Shown: positions 35,731 to 47,288, counted from the first letter of the stretch. The stretch: DNA of 64,000 nucleotides from Amycolatopsis deserti (GCF_014653945.1 NZ_BNAU01000003.1:124001-188000), one strand, 5' to 3'. Program-made: numbers and translations. Notes: generated by a model not told the origin, from the letters alone.

Positions 35731-36036
35731 TTACTTGGCCTTCTCCACGATCCGCACGAGCCGCCACCGCTTGGTGGCCGAGGTCGGGCGGGTCTCCATG
35801 AGGATCACGCGGTCACCGATGCCGGCGGTGTTCTCCTCGTCGTGCGCCTTCACCTTGCTGGTGGAGCGGAGAACCTTGCCGTAGCGGCGGTGCTTCTTGC
35901 GGTCCTCGAGCTCGACCACGATCGTCTTGTCCATCTTGTCCGAGACGACGTAGCCCTCGCGGACCTTCCGGTAGTTGCGACCGGATTCGGCACTCTGCAC
36001 CGGCTGCGCGGCGAGCTCTGGGGTCTGCTCACTCAT
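35731..36036 (-). CDS. rpsQ: 30S ribosomal protein S17
   Basis: S17 binds the 5' domain of 16S rRNA. The 101-residue protein has a short variable N-terminus ([20 protein letters not shown]) followed by the OB-fold core '[20 protein letters not shown]' and '[12 protein letters not shown]'. Its ATG overlaps the rpmC stop by one base. Confidence 0.97.
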   Translation of the reverse strand: MSEQTPELAAQPVQSAESGRNYRKVREGYVVSDKMDKTIVVELEDRKKHRRYGKVLRSTSKVKAHDEENTAGIGDRVILMETRPTSATKRWRLVRIVEKAK

Positions 36037-36283
36037 CAGGCAGCACCTTCTTCATTCTCGGCGTCGGGGGAAACGGACAGGCCGAGCTCGCGCTCCCGCA
36101 TGACCGTGTAGATCCGAGCGATGTCGGCACGGACGGTGCGGAGGCGGCGGTTGTTGTCCAGCTGCCCGGTGGCCATCTGGAAGCGGAGGTTGAACAGCTC
36201 CTCCTTGGCCTCCTTCAGGCGCAGCACGAGCTCCTCGTTGGTGAGCTCACGCAGCTCTGCGGCGGCGACACCTGCCTGCGCCA

Positions 36284-36284
<1 letters not shown>
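36036..36284 (-). CDS. rpmC: 50S ribosomal protein L29
   Basis: L29 is a two-helix protein at the exit tunnel that helps dock trigger factor and SRP. The 82 residues include '[20 protein letters not shown]' and '[20 protein letters not shown]', plus a 15-residue acidic tail. Its ATG and stop each overlap a neighbour by one base. Confidence 0.97.
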
Positions 36285-36703
<419 letters not shown>

Positions 36704-36706
36704 GCC

Positions 36707-37552
36707 TCAGCCCTCCGTCTTCTCGGCCGCGTCCGGCGAGCCCTGCGCGGGCGCCTCGCTGGTCGCGACATCCGTGTCGGCCTTCGCGGCGGCAGCGGCG
36801 CGGCCGGCTTCGGTCGAGGTCGGCGTCGTGCCCTGCGCACCAGACCGGCGCGGGCGCGACGGACGCTCCCGGCGCGGACGCTCGTTGGCGGCCGCGGCGT
36901 CCCGCTCGGCCTTGGCCTTCAGGCCGCCGACCAGGTCGCCCTTGTAGATCCACACCTTCACGCCGATGCGGCCGAAGGTGGTACGGGCCTCGAAGAAGCC
37001 GTAGTCGATGTCCGCGCGCAGCGTGTGCAGCGGGACCCGGCCGTCGCGGTAGTGCTCCGACCGCGACATCTCGGCACCGCCGAGACGGCCGCTGCACTGC
37101 ACGCGGATGCCCTTGACCTGCGACGAGCGCATGGTCGTCTGGATCGCCTTGCGCATCGCGCGGCGGAACGCCACGCGGTTGGACAGCTGCTCGGCGACGC
37201 TCTGGGCGACCAGCTGCGCGTCGGCCTCGGGGTTCTTCACCTCGAGGATGTTCAGCTGGACCTGCTTGCCGGTCAGCTTCTCCAGCGAGCCGCGGATCCG
37301 GTCGGCCTCCGCGCCGCGGCGGCCGATCACGATGCCCGGACGCGCGGTGTGGATGTCCACCCGCACGCGGTCACGGGTGCGCTCGATCTCGACCTTGGAG
37401 ATGCCGGCGCGCTCCATGCCGGTGGAGAGCAGCTTGCGGATCTTGACGTCCTCGGCCACGTACTCCGCGTACTGCTTGTCGGCGTACCAGCGCGACTTCC
37501 AGTCGGTGGTGATTCCCAGCCGGAAGCCGTGCGGGTTGATCTTCTGGCCCAC
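36707..37552 (-). CDS. rpsC: 30S ribosomal protein S3
   Basis: S3 forms part of the mRNA entry tunnel and has helicase activity with S4 and S5. The 281-residue protein starts [20 protein letters not shown], holds the KH domain around '[20 protein letters not shown]' and '[15 protein letters not shown]', and ends in a 65-residue Ala/Arg/Glu-rich disordered tail. Its GTG shares one base with the rplV stop (TAGTG). Confidence 0.98.
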   Translation of the reverse strand: MGQKINPHGFRLGITTDWKSRWYADKQYAEYVAEDVKIRKLLSTGMERAGISKVEIERTRDRVRVDIHTARPGIVIGRRGAEADRIRGSLEKLTGKQVQLNILEVKNPEADAQLVAQSVAEQLSNRVAFRRAMRKAIQTTMRSSQVKGIRVQCSGRLGGAEMSRSEHYRDGRVPLHTLRADIDYGFFEARTTFGRIGVKVWIYKGDLVGGLKAKAERDAAAANERPRRERPSRPRRSGAQGTTPTSTEAGRAAAAAKADTDVATSEAPAQGSPDAAEKTEG

Positions 37553-37953
37553 TAGCGGCCACCTGCCTTCTTCTTACCGCTCTTCTTCGCTTCCGGACGC
37601 GACTCCACCTCGACCGTGATGTGGCTCGTCCGCTTCCGGATCCGGTACGCACGGCCCTGGGCGCGCGGCTGGATGCGCTTGAGGGTCGGCCCCTCGTCGG
37701 CGTACGCGTTCTTCACGAACAGCGTGTCCGGGTCCAGGTTGAGGTTGTTCTCGGCGTTGGCCACGGCGCTCGCGAGCACCTTCGCCACCGGCTGGCTCGC
37801 CGCGTACGGCGAGAACCGGAGCACGGCGAGGGCTTCGGCGGCGCTAAGACCCTTGATCAGCTCGATCACCCGGCGCACCTTCGTCGGCGAGTCCCGGACG
37901 AAGCGAGCCCGCGCCACGGCCACCTGGGCCGGAGCGGTTTCTGGGGCTGTCAT
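37552..37953 (-). CDS. rplV: 50S ribosomal protein L22
   Basis: L22 lines the exit tunnel, and its loop is a macrolide-resistance site. The 133-residue protein has the core from '[20 protein letters not shown]' to the hairpin '[20 protein letters not shown]', then '[13 protein letters not shown]' and a Lys/Gly tail. The ATG at 37953 is preceded by AGGGAAAG. The macrolide loop looks normal. Confidence 0.98.
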   Translation of the reverse strand: MTAPETAPAQVAVARARFVRDSPTKVRRVIELIKGLSAAEALAVLRFSPYAASQPVAKVLASAVANAENNLNLDPDTLFVKNAYADEGPTLKRIQPRAQGRAYRIRKRTSHITVEVESRPEAKKSGKKKAGGR

Positions 37954-37984
37954 CGCTTGCTTTCCCTAACTCTCGTGTGCCCGC

Positions 37985-38266
37985 TCAGCGGCGGCGCGAC
38001 TTCCGGTCATCCTTGACGTGACCCTTGAAGGTCCGCGTCGGAGCGAACTCGCCAAGCTTGTGGCCGACCATGGCCTCGCTGACGAACACCGGCACGTGCT
38101 TGCGGCCGTCGTGCACCGCGATGGTGTGACCCAGCATGTCCGGGATGATCGTGGACCGGCGGGACCAGGTCTTGATCACGGTCTTCTTGCCCGACTCGTT
38201 GAGCGCGTCCACCTTCTTGAGCAGGTGGTCGTCCACGAACGGGCCCTTCTTCAGGCTGCGCGGCAT
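37985..38266 (-). CDS. rpsS: 30S ribosomal protein S19
   Basis: S19 is in the 30S head next to S13. The 93-residue protein starts [20 protein letters not shown] and holds the signature '[20 protein letters not shown]' and '[16 protein letters not shown]'. The ATG at 38266 follows GGGAGGTAAG, a strong site. It is 18 bases after rplB and 31 bases before rplV. Confidence 0.98.
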   Translation of the reverse strand: MPRSLKKGPFVDDHLLKKVDALNESGKKTVIKTWSRRSTIIPDMLGHTIAVHDGRKHVPVFVSEAMVGHKLGEFAPTRTFKGHVKDDRKSRRR

Positions 38267-38284
38267 GTTGTCTTACCTCCCTGC

Positions 38285-39118
38285 TCAGCGCTTCTTGCCG
38301 GTACGCCGGCGGCGGACGATCAGTGCGTCGGACGGCTTGCGGCGGCGGGTGCGGCCCTCCGGCTTGCCGTTCGGGTTGACCGGGTGGCGACCACCCGAGG
38401 TCTTGCCCTCACCACCACCGTGCGGGTGGTCGACCGGGTTCATGACGACACCACGGACGGTGGGGCGCTTGCCGCGCCAGCGGTTGCGGCCCGCCTTGCC
38501 CCAGTTGATGTTCTGGTGCTCGGAGTTGCCGACCTCGCCGACGGTGGCGCGGTTGCGCACGTCCACGTTGCGGATTTCGCCCGAGGGCATCCGCAGCTGG
38601 GCGTACGGGCCGTCCTTGGCGACCAGCTGCACGCGGGCGCCGGCGGAGCGGGCGATCTTCGCGCCGCCACCGGGACGCAGCTCGATGGCGTGCACCACGG
38701 TGCCGACCGGGATGTTGCGCAGCGGCAGGTTGTTGCCCGGCTTGATGTCGGCCCGCGGGCCGGCCTCGACGGTGTCACCCTGCTTGAGCTTGTCCGGCGC
38801 GATGATGTAGCGCTTCTCGCCGTCCGCGTAGTGCAGCAGCGCGATGCGGGCGGTCCGGTTGGGGTCGTACTCGATGTGCGCGACCTTGGCCGGGATGCCG
38901 TCCTTGTCGTTGCGCCGGAAGTCGATGACCCGGTAGGCCCGCTTGTGGCCGCCACCCTTGTGCCGGGTGGTGATCTTGCCCGAGGAGTTGCGGCCGCCCG
39001 ACTTGCTCAGCGGGCGCAGCAGCGACTTCTCCGGCTCGGACCGGGTGATCTCGGCGAAGTCCGACACGCTCGAGCCACGGCGGCCCGGAGTCGTCGGCTT
39101 GTACTTACGAATACCCAT
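38285..39118 (-). CDS. rplB: 50S ribosomal protein L2
   Basis: L2 is needed for subunit joining and supports the peptidyl transferase centre. The 277 residues start [20 protein letters not shown] and carry the conserved His loop '[13 protein letters not shown]'. The C-terminal basic tail ends RRRRTGKKR. It lies 15 bases after rplW. Confidence 0.98.
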   Translation of the reverse strand: MGIRKYKPTTPGRRGSSVSDFAEITRSEPEKSLLRPLSKSGGRNSSGKITTRHKGGGHKRAYRVIDFRRNDKDGIPAKVAHIEYDPNRTARIALLHYADGEKRYIIAPDKLKQGDTVEAGPRADIKPGNNLPLRNIPVGTVVHAIELRPGGGAKIARSAGARVQLVAKDGPYAQLRMPSGEIRNVDVRNRATVGEVGNSEHQNINWGKAGRNRWRGKRPTVRGVVMNPVDHPHGGGEGKTSGGRHPVNPNGKPEGRTRRRKPSDALIVRRRRTGKKR

Positions 39119-39133
39119 GACAGCTTCCGTCCC

Positions 39134-39445
39134 TTACGCGGCGGGTCCGCCGAAGATCTCGATCGGCTTGCTCTCGGCGGACAGCGTCACGACGGCGCGC
39201 TTGACGTTCTTGCGCTTGCCGAAGCCGTAGCGGGTCCGCTTGCGCTTGCCCTGCCGGTTCAGCGTGTTCACGCTGACGACCTTGACGCCGAAGATCTGCT
39301 CGACGGCGATCTTGATCTGCGTCTTGTTGGCGTCCGGCCGGACCTCGAACGTGTACTTGTGGTCTTCGAGGAGCCCGTAGGACTTCTCGGAGATCACCGG
39401 CGCGAGCACGATGTCACGAGGGTCCGGGATGGCAACGCTGCTCAC
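39134..39445 (-). CDS. rplW: 50S ribosomal protein L23
   Basis: L23 at the tunnel exit docks trigger factor and SRP. The 103-residue protein has '[20 protein letters not shown]' and '[20 protein letters not shown]'. The GTG at 39445 overlaps the rplD stop by GTGA, so it is translated after L4. Confidence 0.98.
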   Translation of the reverse strand: MSSVAIPDPRDIVLAPVISEKSYGLLEDHKYTFEVRPDANKTQIKIAVEQIFGVKVVSVNTLNRQGKRKRTRYGFGKRKNVKRAVVTLSAESKPIEIFGGPAA

Positions 39446-40124
39446 TGCGCTTCACTCCCTTCAACCTCACTGGCCCGCGCGGAAGCCTTGGCCGCCTTGC
39501 CCTTGACCGGGCCGGCGATGAAGGCGTCGTACGCGGCCTTGGTGAACACCACGTCGTCGTTGACCAGCACGTCGTAGGTGTTGAGCTGGTCCGGGTTGAT
39601 CAGGTGCACGTTCGGCAGGTTGCGGGCGGACAGCCAGCCCCGCTCGTCCTCGCGGTGCAGCACGACCAGCAGGCGCTTGGCCTGGGTCACGGCGGCGAGG
39701 GCCTTCTTCGCCTCCTTGGTGTTGGGCTTCTCGCCCGACACCAGCTCGGTGATGACGTGCACCTGGCCGGCGCGCGCCCGGTCGGAGAGGGCACCGCGCA
39801 GGGCGGCGGCCTTCATCTTCTTCGGGGTGCGCTGGCTGTAGTCGCGCGGCGTGGGGCCGTGGACGGTGCCACCGCCGGCGAACTGCGGGGCGCGGGTCGA
39901 ACCCTGGCGGGCGCGGCCGGTGCCCTTCTGGCGGTACGGCTTCTTGCCGCCACCGGAGACCTCGCCGCGGGTCTTCGTGTCGTGCGTGCCCTGGCGCGCG
40001 GCGGCCTGCTGGGCCACCACGACCTGGTGCATCAGCGGCACGTTGGCCTGCACGTCGAAGATGTCGGCGGGGAGCTCGACGGTGCCCTCGGCGCTGCCGG
40101 CGGGGGTCTTCAGCTCAACGCTGG

Positions 40125-40128
<4 letters not shown>
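39442..40128 (-). CDS. rplD: 50S ribosomal protein L4
   Basis: L4 lines the exit tunnel; in E. coli it represses the S10 operon by attenuation, and I cannot tell whether that applies here. The 228 residues hold the tunnel loop '[20 protein letters not shown]' and the C-terminal fold '[20 protein letters not shown]', plus an acidic tail. Its ATG overlaps rplC (ATGA) and its stop overlaps rplW. Confidence 0.98.
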
Positions 40129-40781
<653 letters not shown>

Positions 40782-40812
40782 GAGTCTCTTATCTCCGCCG
40801 CTCGCCCAACGC

Positions 40813-41118
40813 TTACTGGATGTTGACGTCGACGCTCGCCGGGAGGTCGATGCGCATGAGCGCGTCGACCGTCTTCGGCGTCGGGTCGAGGATGTCGATC
40901 AGCCGCTTGTGCGTGCGCATCTCGAAGTGCTCGCGCGAGTCCTTGTACTTGTGCGGCGAGCGGATGACGCAGTAAACGTTCTTCTCGGTGGGCAGCGGCA
41001 CAGGTCCGACGACCGAGGCGCCGGTGCGCGTCACCGTCTCGACGATCTTGCGCGCGCTGGCATCGATCGCCTCGTGGTCGTAGGCCTTGAGCCTGATGCG
41101 GATCTTCTGTCCCGCCAT
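40813..41118 (-). CDS. rpsJ: 30S ribosomal protein S10
   Basis: S10 is a 30S head protein that also acts as NusE in antitermination. The 101 residues start [20 protein letters not shown] and hold '[20 protein letters not shown]'. It is the first gene of the S10 operon, with the roughly 320-base leader 41119-41440 upstream and the tuf terminator beyond it. The ATG at 41118 follows GAACGAGCTG, a modest site. Confidence 0.98.
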
Positions 41119-41440
41119 GGTCGCAGCTCGTTCCTTCGTCTTGTGCCGCTATCTCTACCGGCACTTTCGCGCCGGTTTCCGCACGTCAACGCCCTCGCGT
41201 CCGATCCACGCGGTCGGGCGTGTCGCGCCCGCTGCGCAGACTGATCCCGTAAGAGGATCGTCGTCGTGCCGGTTGGTCTTCACCGCGAGACGGCCGTGCC
41301 GGCCATCTGTCGCGCCCGCGGTCTCCCCCTGGGATTCCCACGGACCAAGGCCACTCGTGCCGGGGCGGCCGATTTCTGAACAGATATCGGCCGCCCCGCA
41401 ACGAGCAACTCAACTAGTGTCGCACACGTGGTTCCACAAC
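41119..41440. other. S10 operon leader and promoter region
   Basis: No gene is seen. It must hold the S10 promoter, because a strong terminator at 41441-41475 ends the tuf transcript. TTGACG occurs on the minus strand at 41186-41191, but no convincing -10 follows. A large hairpin lies at 41361-41398. Confidence 0.5.
41361..41398 (-). other. 13-bp hairpin upstream of rpsJ
   Basis: A perfect 13-bp stem (41361-41373 with 41386-41398) surrounds TTCTGAACAGAT, itself a near palindrome. It is upstream of rpsJ and downstream of the tuf terminator. It may be a second terminator, a leader structure or an operator. Confidence 0.7.
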
Positions 41441-41475
41441 CCGGCCCCGGGGTGCTATAAGCACTCCGGGGCCGG
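41441..41475 (-). terminator. tuf terminator
   Basis: A 16-bp stem (one G-U pair; 41441-41456 with 41460-41475) lies 6 bases past the tuf stop, with a three-base loop. This separates the str-tuf block from the S10 operon. Confidence 0.88.
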
Positions 41476-41481
41476 ATGGAA

Positions 41482-42675
41482 TCACTTGATGATCTTGGTG
41501 ACCTGGCCCGCGCCCACGGTCCGGCCACCCTCGCGGATGGCGAACCGCAGACCCTCGTCCATGGCGACCGGCTGGATGAGCTGCACCTTGATCTCGGTGT
41601 TGTCACCCGGCATGACCATCTCGGTGCCCTCGGGGAGGGTCACGACGCCGGTCACGTCGGTCGTGCGGAAGTAGAACTGCGGGCGGTAGTTGTTGAAGAA
41701 CGGCGTGTGACGGCCACCCTCGTCCTTGGACAGGATGTAGACCGAGCCCTCGAACTCCGTGTGCGGAGTCGTGGTGCCGGGCTTCACGACGACCTGGCCG
41801 CGCTCGACGTCCTCGCGCTTGATGCCACGCAGCAGCAGACCGACGTTGTCACCGGCCTGGCCCGAGTCGAGCAGCTTGCGGAACATCTCGACACCGGTGA
41901 CAGTCGTCTTCTGCGACTTCTCCTTGATGCCGACGATCTCGACCTCTTCGTTGACGTTGATCTGGCCGCGCTCCACGCGACCGGTCACGACGGTGCCGCG
42001 GCCGGTGATGGTGAAGACGTCCTCGATCGGCATCAGGAACGGCTTGTCGAGGTCACGCACCGGGTCCGGCACGTTGTCGTCGACGGCCTGCATGAGCTCC
42101 AGGACCGACTCCGACCACTTCGGGTCGCCCTCGAGGGCCTTGAGGCCGGAGACCTTGACCACGGGGGCGTCGTCGCCGGGGAACTCCTGCGAGGACAGCA
42201 GCTCGCGGACCTCCAGCTCGACGAGCTCGAGGATCTCCTCGTCGTCGACCATGTCGGCCTTGTTCAGGGCCACGACGATGTAGGGCACACCGACCTGGCG
42301 GGCGAGCAGCACGTGCTCACGCGTCTGCGGCATCGGGCCGTCGGTCGCGGCGACCACCAGGATCGCGCCGTCCATCTGGGCGGCACCGGTGATCATGTTC
42401 TTGATGTAGTCCGCGTGACCGGGGGCGTCCACGTGGGCGTAGTGACGCTTCTCGGTCTGGTACTCGACGTGCGAGATGTTGATCGTGATACCGCGCTGCT
42501 TCTCTTCCGGCGCGTTGTCGATCTGGTCGAACGCCCGGGACTCGTTGAGCTCCGGGTACTTGTCGTGCAGAACCTTGGTGATCGCCGCGGTCAGCGTGGT
42601 CTTGCCGTGGTCGACGTGACCGATGGTCCCGATGTTGACGTGCGGCTTGCTCCGCTCGAACTTCGCCTTCGCCAC
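41482..42675 (-). CDS. tuf: Elongation factor Tu
   Basis: EF-Tu brings aminoacyl-tRNA to the ribosome. The 397-residue GTPase has G1 'GHVDHGKTT' (19-27), the switch II region '[12 protein letters not shown]', NKAD and the C-terminal domain 3 ending '[15 protein letters not shown]'. The GTG at 42675 follows AGGAGGA, a strong site. It lies 127 bases after fusA, which is long enough to hold a separate promoter. A strong terminator follows. Only this one copy lies in the window. Confidence 0.99.
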   Translation of the reverse strand: MAKAKFERSKPHVNIGTIGHVDHGKTTLTAAITKVLHDKYPELNESRAFDQIDNAPEEKQRGITINISHVEYQTEKRHYAHVDAPGHADYIKNMITGAAQMDGAILVVAATDGPMPQTREHVLLARQVGVPYIVVALNKADMVDDEEILELVELEVRELLSSQEFPGDDAPVVKVSGLKALEGDPKWSESVLELMQAVDDNVPDPVRDLDKPFLMPIEDVFTITGRGTVVTGRVERGQINVNEEVEIVGIKEKSQKTTVTGVEMFRKLLDSGQAGDNVGLLLRGIKREDVERGQVVVKPGTTTPHTEFEGSVYILSKDEGGRHTPFFNNYRPQFYFRTTDVTGVVTLPEGTEMVMPGDNTEIKVQLIQPVAMDEGLRFAIREGGRTVGAGQVTKIIK

Positions 42676-42802
42676 TGGAATGTCCTCCTGGACTCTTGCT
42701 TTGCTTCACCGCCGGCGTGGCAGCCGAACGGCGATCGATCTGGTCGGTTGTGCGGACCCTAGGGGAGGCCCCTGTGCGCGCCCGCGTTGGGTGCTGTGGG
42801 GT

Positions 42803-44902
42803 TTACTCCCCCGTCGCCTTCGCGATGATCTCCTTCGCGACGTTCGAGGGAACCTCGGCGTAGGAGTCGAACGTCATCGAGTAGTTCGCCCGACCCTGGG
42901 TACGAGACCGCAGGTCGCCGACGTACCCGAACATCTCGGACAGCGGAACCAGTGCCTTCACGACTCGGGTGCCTGCCCGCTCGTCCATGGCCTGGATCTG
43001 GCCACGGCGAGAGTTGAGGTCGCCGATGACGTCACCCATGTAGTCCTCGGGGGTGGTCACCTCGACGGCCATGACCGGCTCCAGCAGAACCGGGCTGGCC
43101 TGGCGCGCGGCCTCCTTGAGCGCCATGGAACCGGCGATCTTGAAGGCCATTTCCGACGAGTCGACCTCGTGGTAAGCGCCGTCCAACAGGGTCACCTTCA
43201 GCCCGACCAGCGGGTAACCGGCGAGGACACCGTACTGCATGGCGTCCTGGGCACCGGCGTCCACCGACGGGATGTACTCGCGCGGCACGCGGCCACCGGT
43301 GACCTTGTTGTCGAACTCGTAGAGGGCGCCGTCACCGGTGGACAGCGGCTCCAGCTTGATGATCACGCGCGCGAACTGGCCGGAACCACCGGTCTGCTTC
43401 TTGTGCGTGTACTCGTACTTCTCGACCGTGCGGCGGATCGTCTCGCGGTAGGCGACCTGCGGCTTACCGATGTTCGCCTCGACCTTGTAGTCGGACTTCA
43501 TGCGGTTGACCAGCACCTCGAGGTGCAGCTCGCCCATGCCCGCGATGATCGTCTGACCGGTCTCCTCGTCGAGCTGGACCTGGAAGGTGGGGTCCTCCTC
43601 GGCCAGCTTCTGGATCGCGGTCGACAGCTTCTCCTGGTCGGCCTTCGTCTTGGGCTCGATGGCCACCTTGATGACCGGCTCGGGGAAGGTCATCGACTCC
43701 AGAACGATCGGGTTCTGCGGGTCGCACAGGGTGTCACCGGTCGTGGTGTCCTTCAGGCCGATGACCGCGTAGATGTGGCCGGCCTGGGCCTCGTCGACCG
43801 GGTTCTCCTTGTTGGAGTGCATCTGGAAGAGCTTCCCGATGCGCTCCTTGCGCTCCTTGGTCGAGTTGATGACCTGCGCGCCGGCGGCGACCTTGCCCGA
43901 GTAGACCCGGACGTAGGTCAGCTTGCCGAAGAACGGGTGCGCGGCGATCTTGAACGCCAGGGCCGCGAACGGCTCGTCGACCGACGGCTTCCGCGAGGCC
44001 GGGGTCTCACCGTCGGTGAGGGTGCCCTCGACGGCCGGGACGTCCAGCGGCGACGGCAGGTAGTCGATCACCGCGTCGAGCATGGGCTGCACGCCCTTGT
44101 TCTTGAACGCGGAGCCGCACAGCACCGGGTACGCCTCGCGGGCGACGGTCAGCTTGCGGATACCGGCCTTGATGTCGGCCTCGGACAGCTCCTCGCCGCC
44201 GAAGTACTTCTCCATCAGGGCGTCGTCGGTCTCCGCGACGGCCTCGATCAGCTTGTCGCGGTACTCGGCGGCCTTGTCGGCGAGGTCGGCCGGGATGTCC
44301 TCGACCTCGTAGTCCTCGCCCTTCTTGACCTCGCCCCGCCAGGTCAGCGCCTTCATGCGGACCAGGTCGATGACGCCCTGGAAGTCGCTCTCGGCGCCGA
44401 TCGGCAGCTGGATGACCAGCGGGCGCGCACCGAGGCGCTCCTCGATGGTGCGGACGGTGAAGTAGAAGTCCGCGCCCAGCTTGTCCATCTTGTTGACGAA
44501 GCAGATGCGCGGGACCTCGTACTTGTCGGCCTGGCGCCAGACCTGCTCGGACTGGGGCTCGACACCCTCCTTGCCGTCGAACACGGCAACGGCACCGTCG
44601 AGCACCCGCAGCGAACGCTCCACCTCGACGGTGAAGTCGACGTGGCCGGGGGTGTCGATGATGTTGATCTGGTGGTCGGCCCAGAAGGTGGTGGTGGCAG
44701 CCGAGGTGATGGTGATACCCCGCTTCTGCTCCTCCTCCATCCAGTCCATCGTCGCGGCGCCGTCGTGCACCTCGCCGATCTTGTAGTTGATCCCGGTGTA
44801 GAACAGGATCCGCTCGGTGGTGGTGGTCTTACCGGCGTCGATGTGAGCCATGATGCCGATGTTGCGGACCTTGTTCAGGTCGGTCAGCACGTCGCGTGCC
44901 AC
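42803..44902 (-). CDS. fusA: Elongation factor G
   Basis: EF-G catalyses translocation. The 699-residue protein starts '[20 protein letters not shown]' and carries G1 'AHIDAGKTT', the switch II 'IDTPGHVDF' and 'NKMD', then domains II-V ending '[20 protein letters not shown]'. The GTG at 44902 starts it 64 bases after rpsG. Fusidic-acid contact residues cannot be judged without alignment. Confidence 0.99.
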   Translation of the reverse strand: MARDVLTDLNKVRNIGIMAHIDAGKTTTTERILFYTGINYKIGEVHDGAATMDWMEEEQKRGITITSAATTTFWADHQINIIDTPGHVDFTVEVERSLRVLDGAVAVFDGKEGVEPQSEQVWRQADKYEVPRICFVNKMDKLGADFYFTVRTIEERLGARPLVIQLPIGAESDFQGVIDLVRMKALTWRGEVKKGEDYEVEDIPADLADKAAEYRDKLIEAVAETDDALMEKYFGGEELSEADIKAGIRKLTVAREAYPVLCGSAFKNKGVQPMLDAVIDYLPSPLDVPAVEGTLTDGETPASRKPSVDEPFAALAFKIAAHPFFGKLTYVRVYSGKVAAGAQVINSTKERKERIGKLFQMHSNKENPVDEAQAGHIYAVIGLKDTTTGDTLCDPQNPIVLESMTFPEPVIKVAIEPKTKADQEKLSTAIQKLAEEDPTFQVQLDEETGQTIIAGMGELHLEVLVNRMKSDYKVEANIGKPQVAYRETIRRTVEKYEYTHKKQTGGSGQFARVIIKLEPLSTGDGALYEFDNKVTGGRVPREYIPSVDAGAQDAMQYGVLAGYPLVGLKVTLLDGAYHEVDSSEMAFKIAGSMALKEAARQASPVLLEPVMAVEVTTPEDYMGDVIGDLNSRRGQIQAMDERAGTRVVKALVPLSEMFGYVGDLRSRTQGRANYSMTFDSYAEVPSNVAKEIIAKATGE

Positions 44903-44966
44903 TGCACTGTTCCCCTGTCTCGAAGCTTGGGGCCCGGCCTGGCTTGTCTCGGCAGCCGGGCTACGT

Positions 44967-45437
44967 TCACCACCGGTAGTGGGCGAACGCCTTGTTGGAC
45001 TCGGCCATCTTGTGGGTGTCCTCGCGGCGCTTCACGCTGGCCCCGAGGCCGTTGCTCGCATCGAGCAGCTCGTTCTGCAGACGCTCGATCATGGTCTTCT
45101 CGCGGCGGGCGCGGGAGAAGCTGACGATCCACCGCAGCGCAAGGGTCGTCGAGCGGCCCGGCTTGACCTCGATCGGCACCTGGTAGGTGGCACCACCGAC
45201 GCGGCGGCTCTTCACCTCGATGCTCGGCTTCACGTTGTCCAGCGCACGCTTGAGCGTGACGACGGGATCCGTGCCGGTCTTCTCCCGGGCACCTTCCAGC
45301 GCGCCGTAGACGATGCGCTCGGCCAGCGAACGCTTGCCGTCGGTCAGCACCTTGTTGATCAACTGGGTGACCAGCGGGGAACCGTAAACCGGGTCGGAGA
45401 TCAGCGGCCGCTTCGGGGCCGGACCCTTGCGGGGCAT
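44967..45437 (-). CDS. rpsG: 30S ribosomal protein S7
   Basis: S7 starts assembly of the 30S head. The 156 residues run from [20 protein letters not shown] to '[17 protein letters not shown]'. The ATG at 45437 shares one base with the rpsL stop (TAATG), so S12 and S7 are coupled. A GCGAAGAAGGAGAAGAG run just before the start is a strong site. In E. coli S7 represses the str operon, but the coupling here leaves little space for the same control. Confidence 0.98.
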   Translation of the reverse strand: MPRKGPAPKRPLISDPVYGSPLVTQLINKVLTDGKRSLAERIVYGALEGAREKTGTDPVVTLKRALDNVKPSIEVKSRRVGGATYQVPIEVKPGRSTTLALRWIVSFSRARREKTMIERLQNELLDASNGLGASVKRREDTHKMAESNKAFAHYRW

Positions 45438-45811
45438 TAGCTCTTCTCCTTCTTCGCGCCGTACCGGCTGCGCGCCTGCTTGCGGTTCTTCACACCCTGG
45501 GTGTCGAGCGAACCGCGGATGATCTTGTAGCGAACGCCGGGCAGGTCCTTCACACGACCACCACGCACGAGCACCATCGAGTGCTCCTGCAGGTTGTGGC
45601 CCTCGCCCGGGATGTAGGCGGTGACCTCGATGCCGCTGGTCAGCTTCACACGCGCGACCTTGCGCAGCGCCGAGTTCGGCTTCTTGGGCGTCGTGGTGTA
45701 CACGCGAGTGCACACGCCACGCCGCTGCGGACTCCCCTTGAGGGCCGCGGTCTTCTGCTTGGCAGCCTTGTCCTGGCGGCCCTTGCGGACCAGCTGCTGG
45801 ATCGTGGGCAA
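45437..45811 (-). CDS. rpsL: 30S ribosomal protein S12
   Basis: S12 lies at the decoding centre and is the streptomycin-resistance locus. The 124 residues hold '[20 protein letters not shown]' and '[20 protein letters not shown]', with both resistance-site lysines in the normal wild-type context. The start is TTG at 45811, preceded by AGAAGG eight bases earlier, since no ATG or GTG gives the family start [13 protein letters not shown] roughly 200-base leader leads back to the candidate promoter at 46029-46041. Confidence 0.97.
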   Translation of the reverse strand: MPTIQQLVRKGRQDKAAKQKTAALKGSPQRRGVCTRVYTTTPKKPNSALRKVARVKLTSGIEVTAYIPGEGHNLQEHSMVLVRGGRVKDLPGVRYKIIRGSLDTQGVKNRKQARSRYGAKKEKS

Positions 45812-46028
45812 TGGACCAGCCTTCTGTCGCGTCTTGCTTGTTCCGTCTTAGGTCTCCCCGGCCCCCGAGGTCGGGCGTGTCGGCCCGCGTCTGGGTCTGT
45901 CGACCGCTAACGTTCCCTCGGATTTCCGTGGAGCTCCGCTTCGCCGCGGCCGTCGCCACGATGCCGGAGCATCCCCGCTTGGCCGAAAAGCACGCAGAGC
46001 GGCCCGACGCATGCCGGGCACAGTCGTC

Positions 46029-46041
46029 AAAGATACCCGCC
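46029..46041 (-). promoter_or_regulatory. Candidate rpsL promoter element shared with rplM
   Basis: Minus-strand GGCGGGTATCTTT is identical to 2968-2980 upstream of rplM. If TATCTT is the -10, the rpsL mRNA would have a leader of about 210 bases. Confidence 0.35.
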
Positions 46042-46300
46042 CTTGCGGCAGGCGGTGGCATCGGGGGTCCCTAACGGGCTCACACCCCGGCTCCGGCGAG
46101 AAGGTGGTGTGGCGAGTCTAGCGGAAAGACGGCCTCGCAGGAGGTGTTCCGCTCAGTGTCGGGTCCCCGTCGGCCGGCGCGTTCGACCAGGTCGGCGGGC
46201 ATCTTCGGCGACAGTTTCAACGCCGGAAATGGCGGCGGAATTCCCGCGTGGCGAAAAGTGATCAATCGAATCGGTGAGTTGCCGGGAAGCGCGCCCGCGG

Positions 46301-46314
46301 ACCACACGTGTGGT
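46301..46314. promoter_or_regulatory. Perfect 14-bp palindrome, candidate operator
   Basis: ACCACACGTGTGGT is its own complement. It lies 48 bases before the YbaB-like ATG, in the place expected for a repressor or activator site. Confidence 0.4.
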
Positions 46315-46361
46315 GCATGATCCGATACCGAAGGTGCGATTTCACCACGGGGAGGGACCAC

Positions 46362-46943
46362 ATGGCGTACGGCAGCCATGGCGATCTGGTCGAGCAGCTG
46401 CAGCAGAAGCTGGACCAGGTCGAGCAGCACAAGCGGAACGGGGAGCAGCGCAAGGCCGCTCTCACCCGGATGAAGGAACAGATCGGTGAGCTGTCGGTCA
46501 CCGTCTCCTCCCCCGACCGGACCGTGACGGTCGTCGCCGGGCCGGGTGGCGGTGTGCAGTCGGTCCGGGTCAGCGAGGACGCGCTCGGGGGAAGCGCCAT
46601 CCAGCTGTCGTCGACGATCACCAGCACGATCCGCGAGGCGGTCGCGGCGGCGGCGCGGCAGCAGGCCGCGATCGTCCAGGACGCCCTCGGCGAGCAGAGC
46701 AACGTGCTGGAGTCGGTGCTGGAGACCCAGGCCGAGGCGTTCGGCATGAGCGTGGCGGACCTCAAGGCGAAGCTGGCCGACGAACGGCCGGTCGCCGCAC
46801 CGCGGCCGATCGACCAGGGCGCGGACTTCGCCGAGGAGGACTTCCTGGAGGAACGGCCCGCGGAACGCCCGGCTCGTCCCGCTCCCCCGCCCCGGCGCGA
46901 ACCGGCGGACGAGGACTACATCGACCCGTTCGGGAACGCCTGA
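46362..46943 (+). CDS. YbaB/EbfC-like protein, type VII secretion-associated
   Basis: The 193-residue protein has a YbaB-like central part: a coiled helix 'HGDLVEQLQQKLDQVEQHKR', beta strands 'SVTVSSPDRTVTVVAGPGG' and 'GGVQSVRVSEDAL', then 'AVAAAARQQAAIVQDALGEQ'. A disordered Glu/Pro/Arg tail follows and ends DEDYIDPFGNA. YbaB proteins bind DNA; the versions in front of EspC-like genes in actinobacteria have no proven role. The ATG at 46362 follows GGGGAGGG. Its stop shares one base with the next ATG (TGATG), so it leads a three-gene operon. Longer in-frame readings lack a ribosome binding site. Confidence 0.78.
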   Translation: MAYGSHGDLVEQLQQKLDQVEQHKRNGEQRKAALTRMKEQIGELSVTVSSPDRTVTVVAGPGGGVQSVRVSEDALGGSAIQLSSTITSTIREAVAAAARQQAAIVQDALGEQSNVLESVLETQAEAFGMSVADLKAKLADERPVAAPRPIDQGADFAEEDFLEERPAERPARPAPPPRREPADEDYIDPFGNA

Positions 46944-47287
46944 TGGCCGGCGGGTTCCAGGTCGACGTCGAAGCGCTGCGCACCACCGGTGCACGAGCGG
47001 CTGATCTGACGGGAAAGGTGTCGGCGCTCCAGCAGGCGACCCACGAGGCGGACGTGCCGACGGTGTCGTGGGGCCTGCTCGGAGTCCCCGTGCACGCGTT
47101 CTACCAGCAGTTGCTCGGTCAGCTCAAAACTCACCTGAACGAGATGTCCGAGGGCTACCAGTCGATCGGGGCGAAGCTGACCAGCGCGGCCGACGCCTAC
47201 AGCTCGATGGACGACGAGGTGGTCCGCGCGTTCGGCGACATCGCCGAGCTGCTCGAGGAGACCGACGCGGGAACGGAGGCGATCTGA
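46943..47287 (+). CDS. EspC-like ESX secretion-associated protein
   Basis: The 114-residue helical protein begins MAGGFQVDVEALRTTG, has W43 in 'VSWGLLG' at the hairpin position, and YSSMD at residues 86-90 matching the YxxxD/E export signal. It resembles the first gene of this window in layout. It is coupled to the YbaB-like gene by TGATG and stands one base before the next gene. It is a probable substrate or chaperone-like partner of the large third protein, by inference. Confidence 0.78.
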   Translation: MAGGFQVDVEALRTTGARAADLTGKVSALQQATHEADVPTVSWGLLGVPVHAFYQQLLGQLKTHLNEMSEGYQSIGAKLTSAADAYSSMDDEVVRAFGDIAELLEETDAGTEAI

Positions 47288-47288
47288 C

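Larger units (their letters stand above)
45812..46361. other. Divergent gene-free region upstream of rpsL
   Basis: These 550 bases separate rpsL from the plus-strand YbaB-like gene. They hold the rpsL promoter element at 46029-46041 and a perfect 14-bp palindrome at 46301-46314. I see no gene in either direction. Confidence 0.55.

Noticed and set aside
45437-45811. Streptomycin-resistance substitution in S12
   Set aside because: The PKKPNS and GGRVKDLPG contexts, including both resistance lysines, match the wild type.
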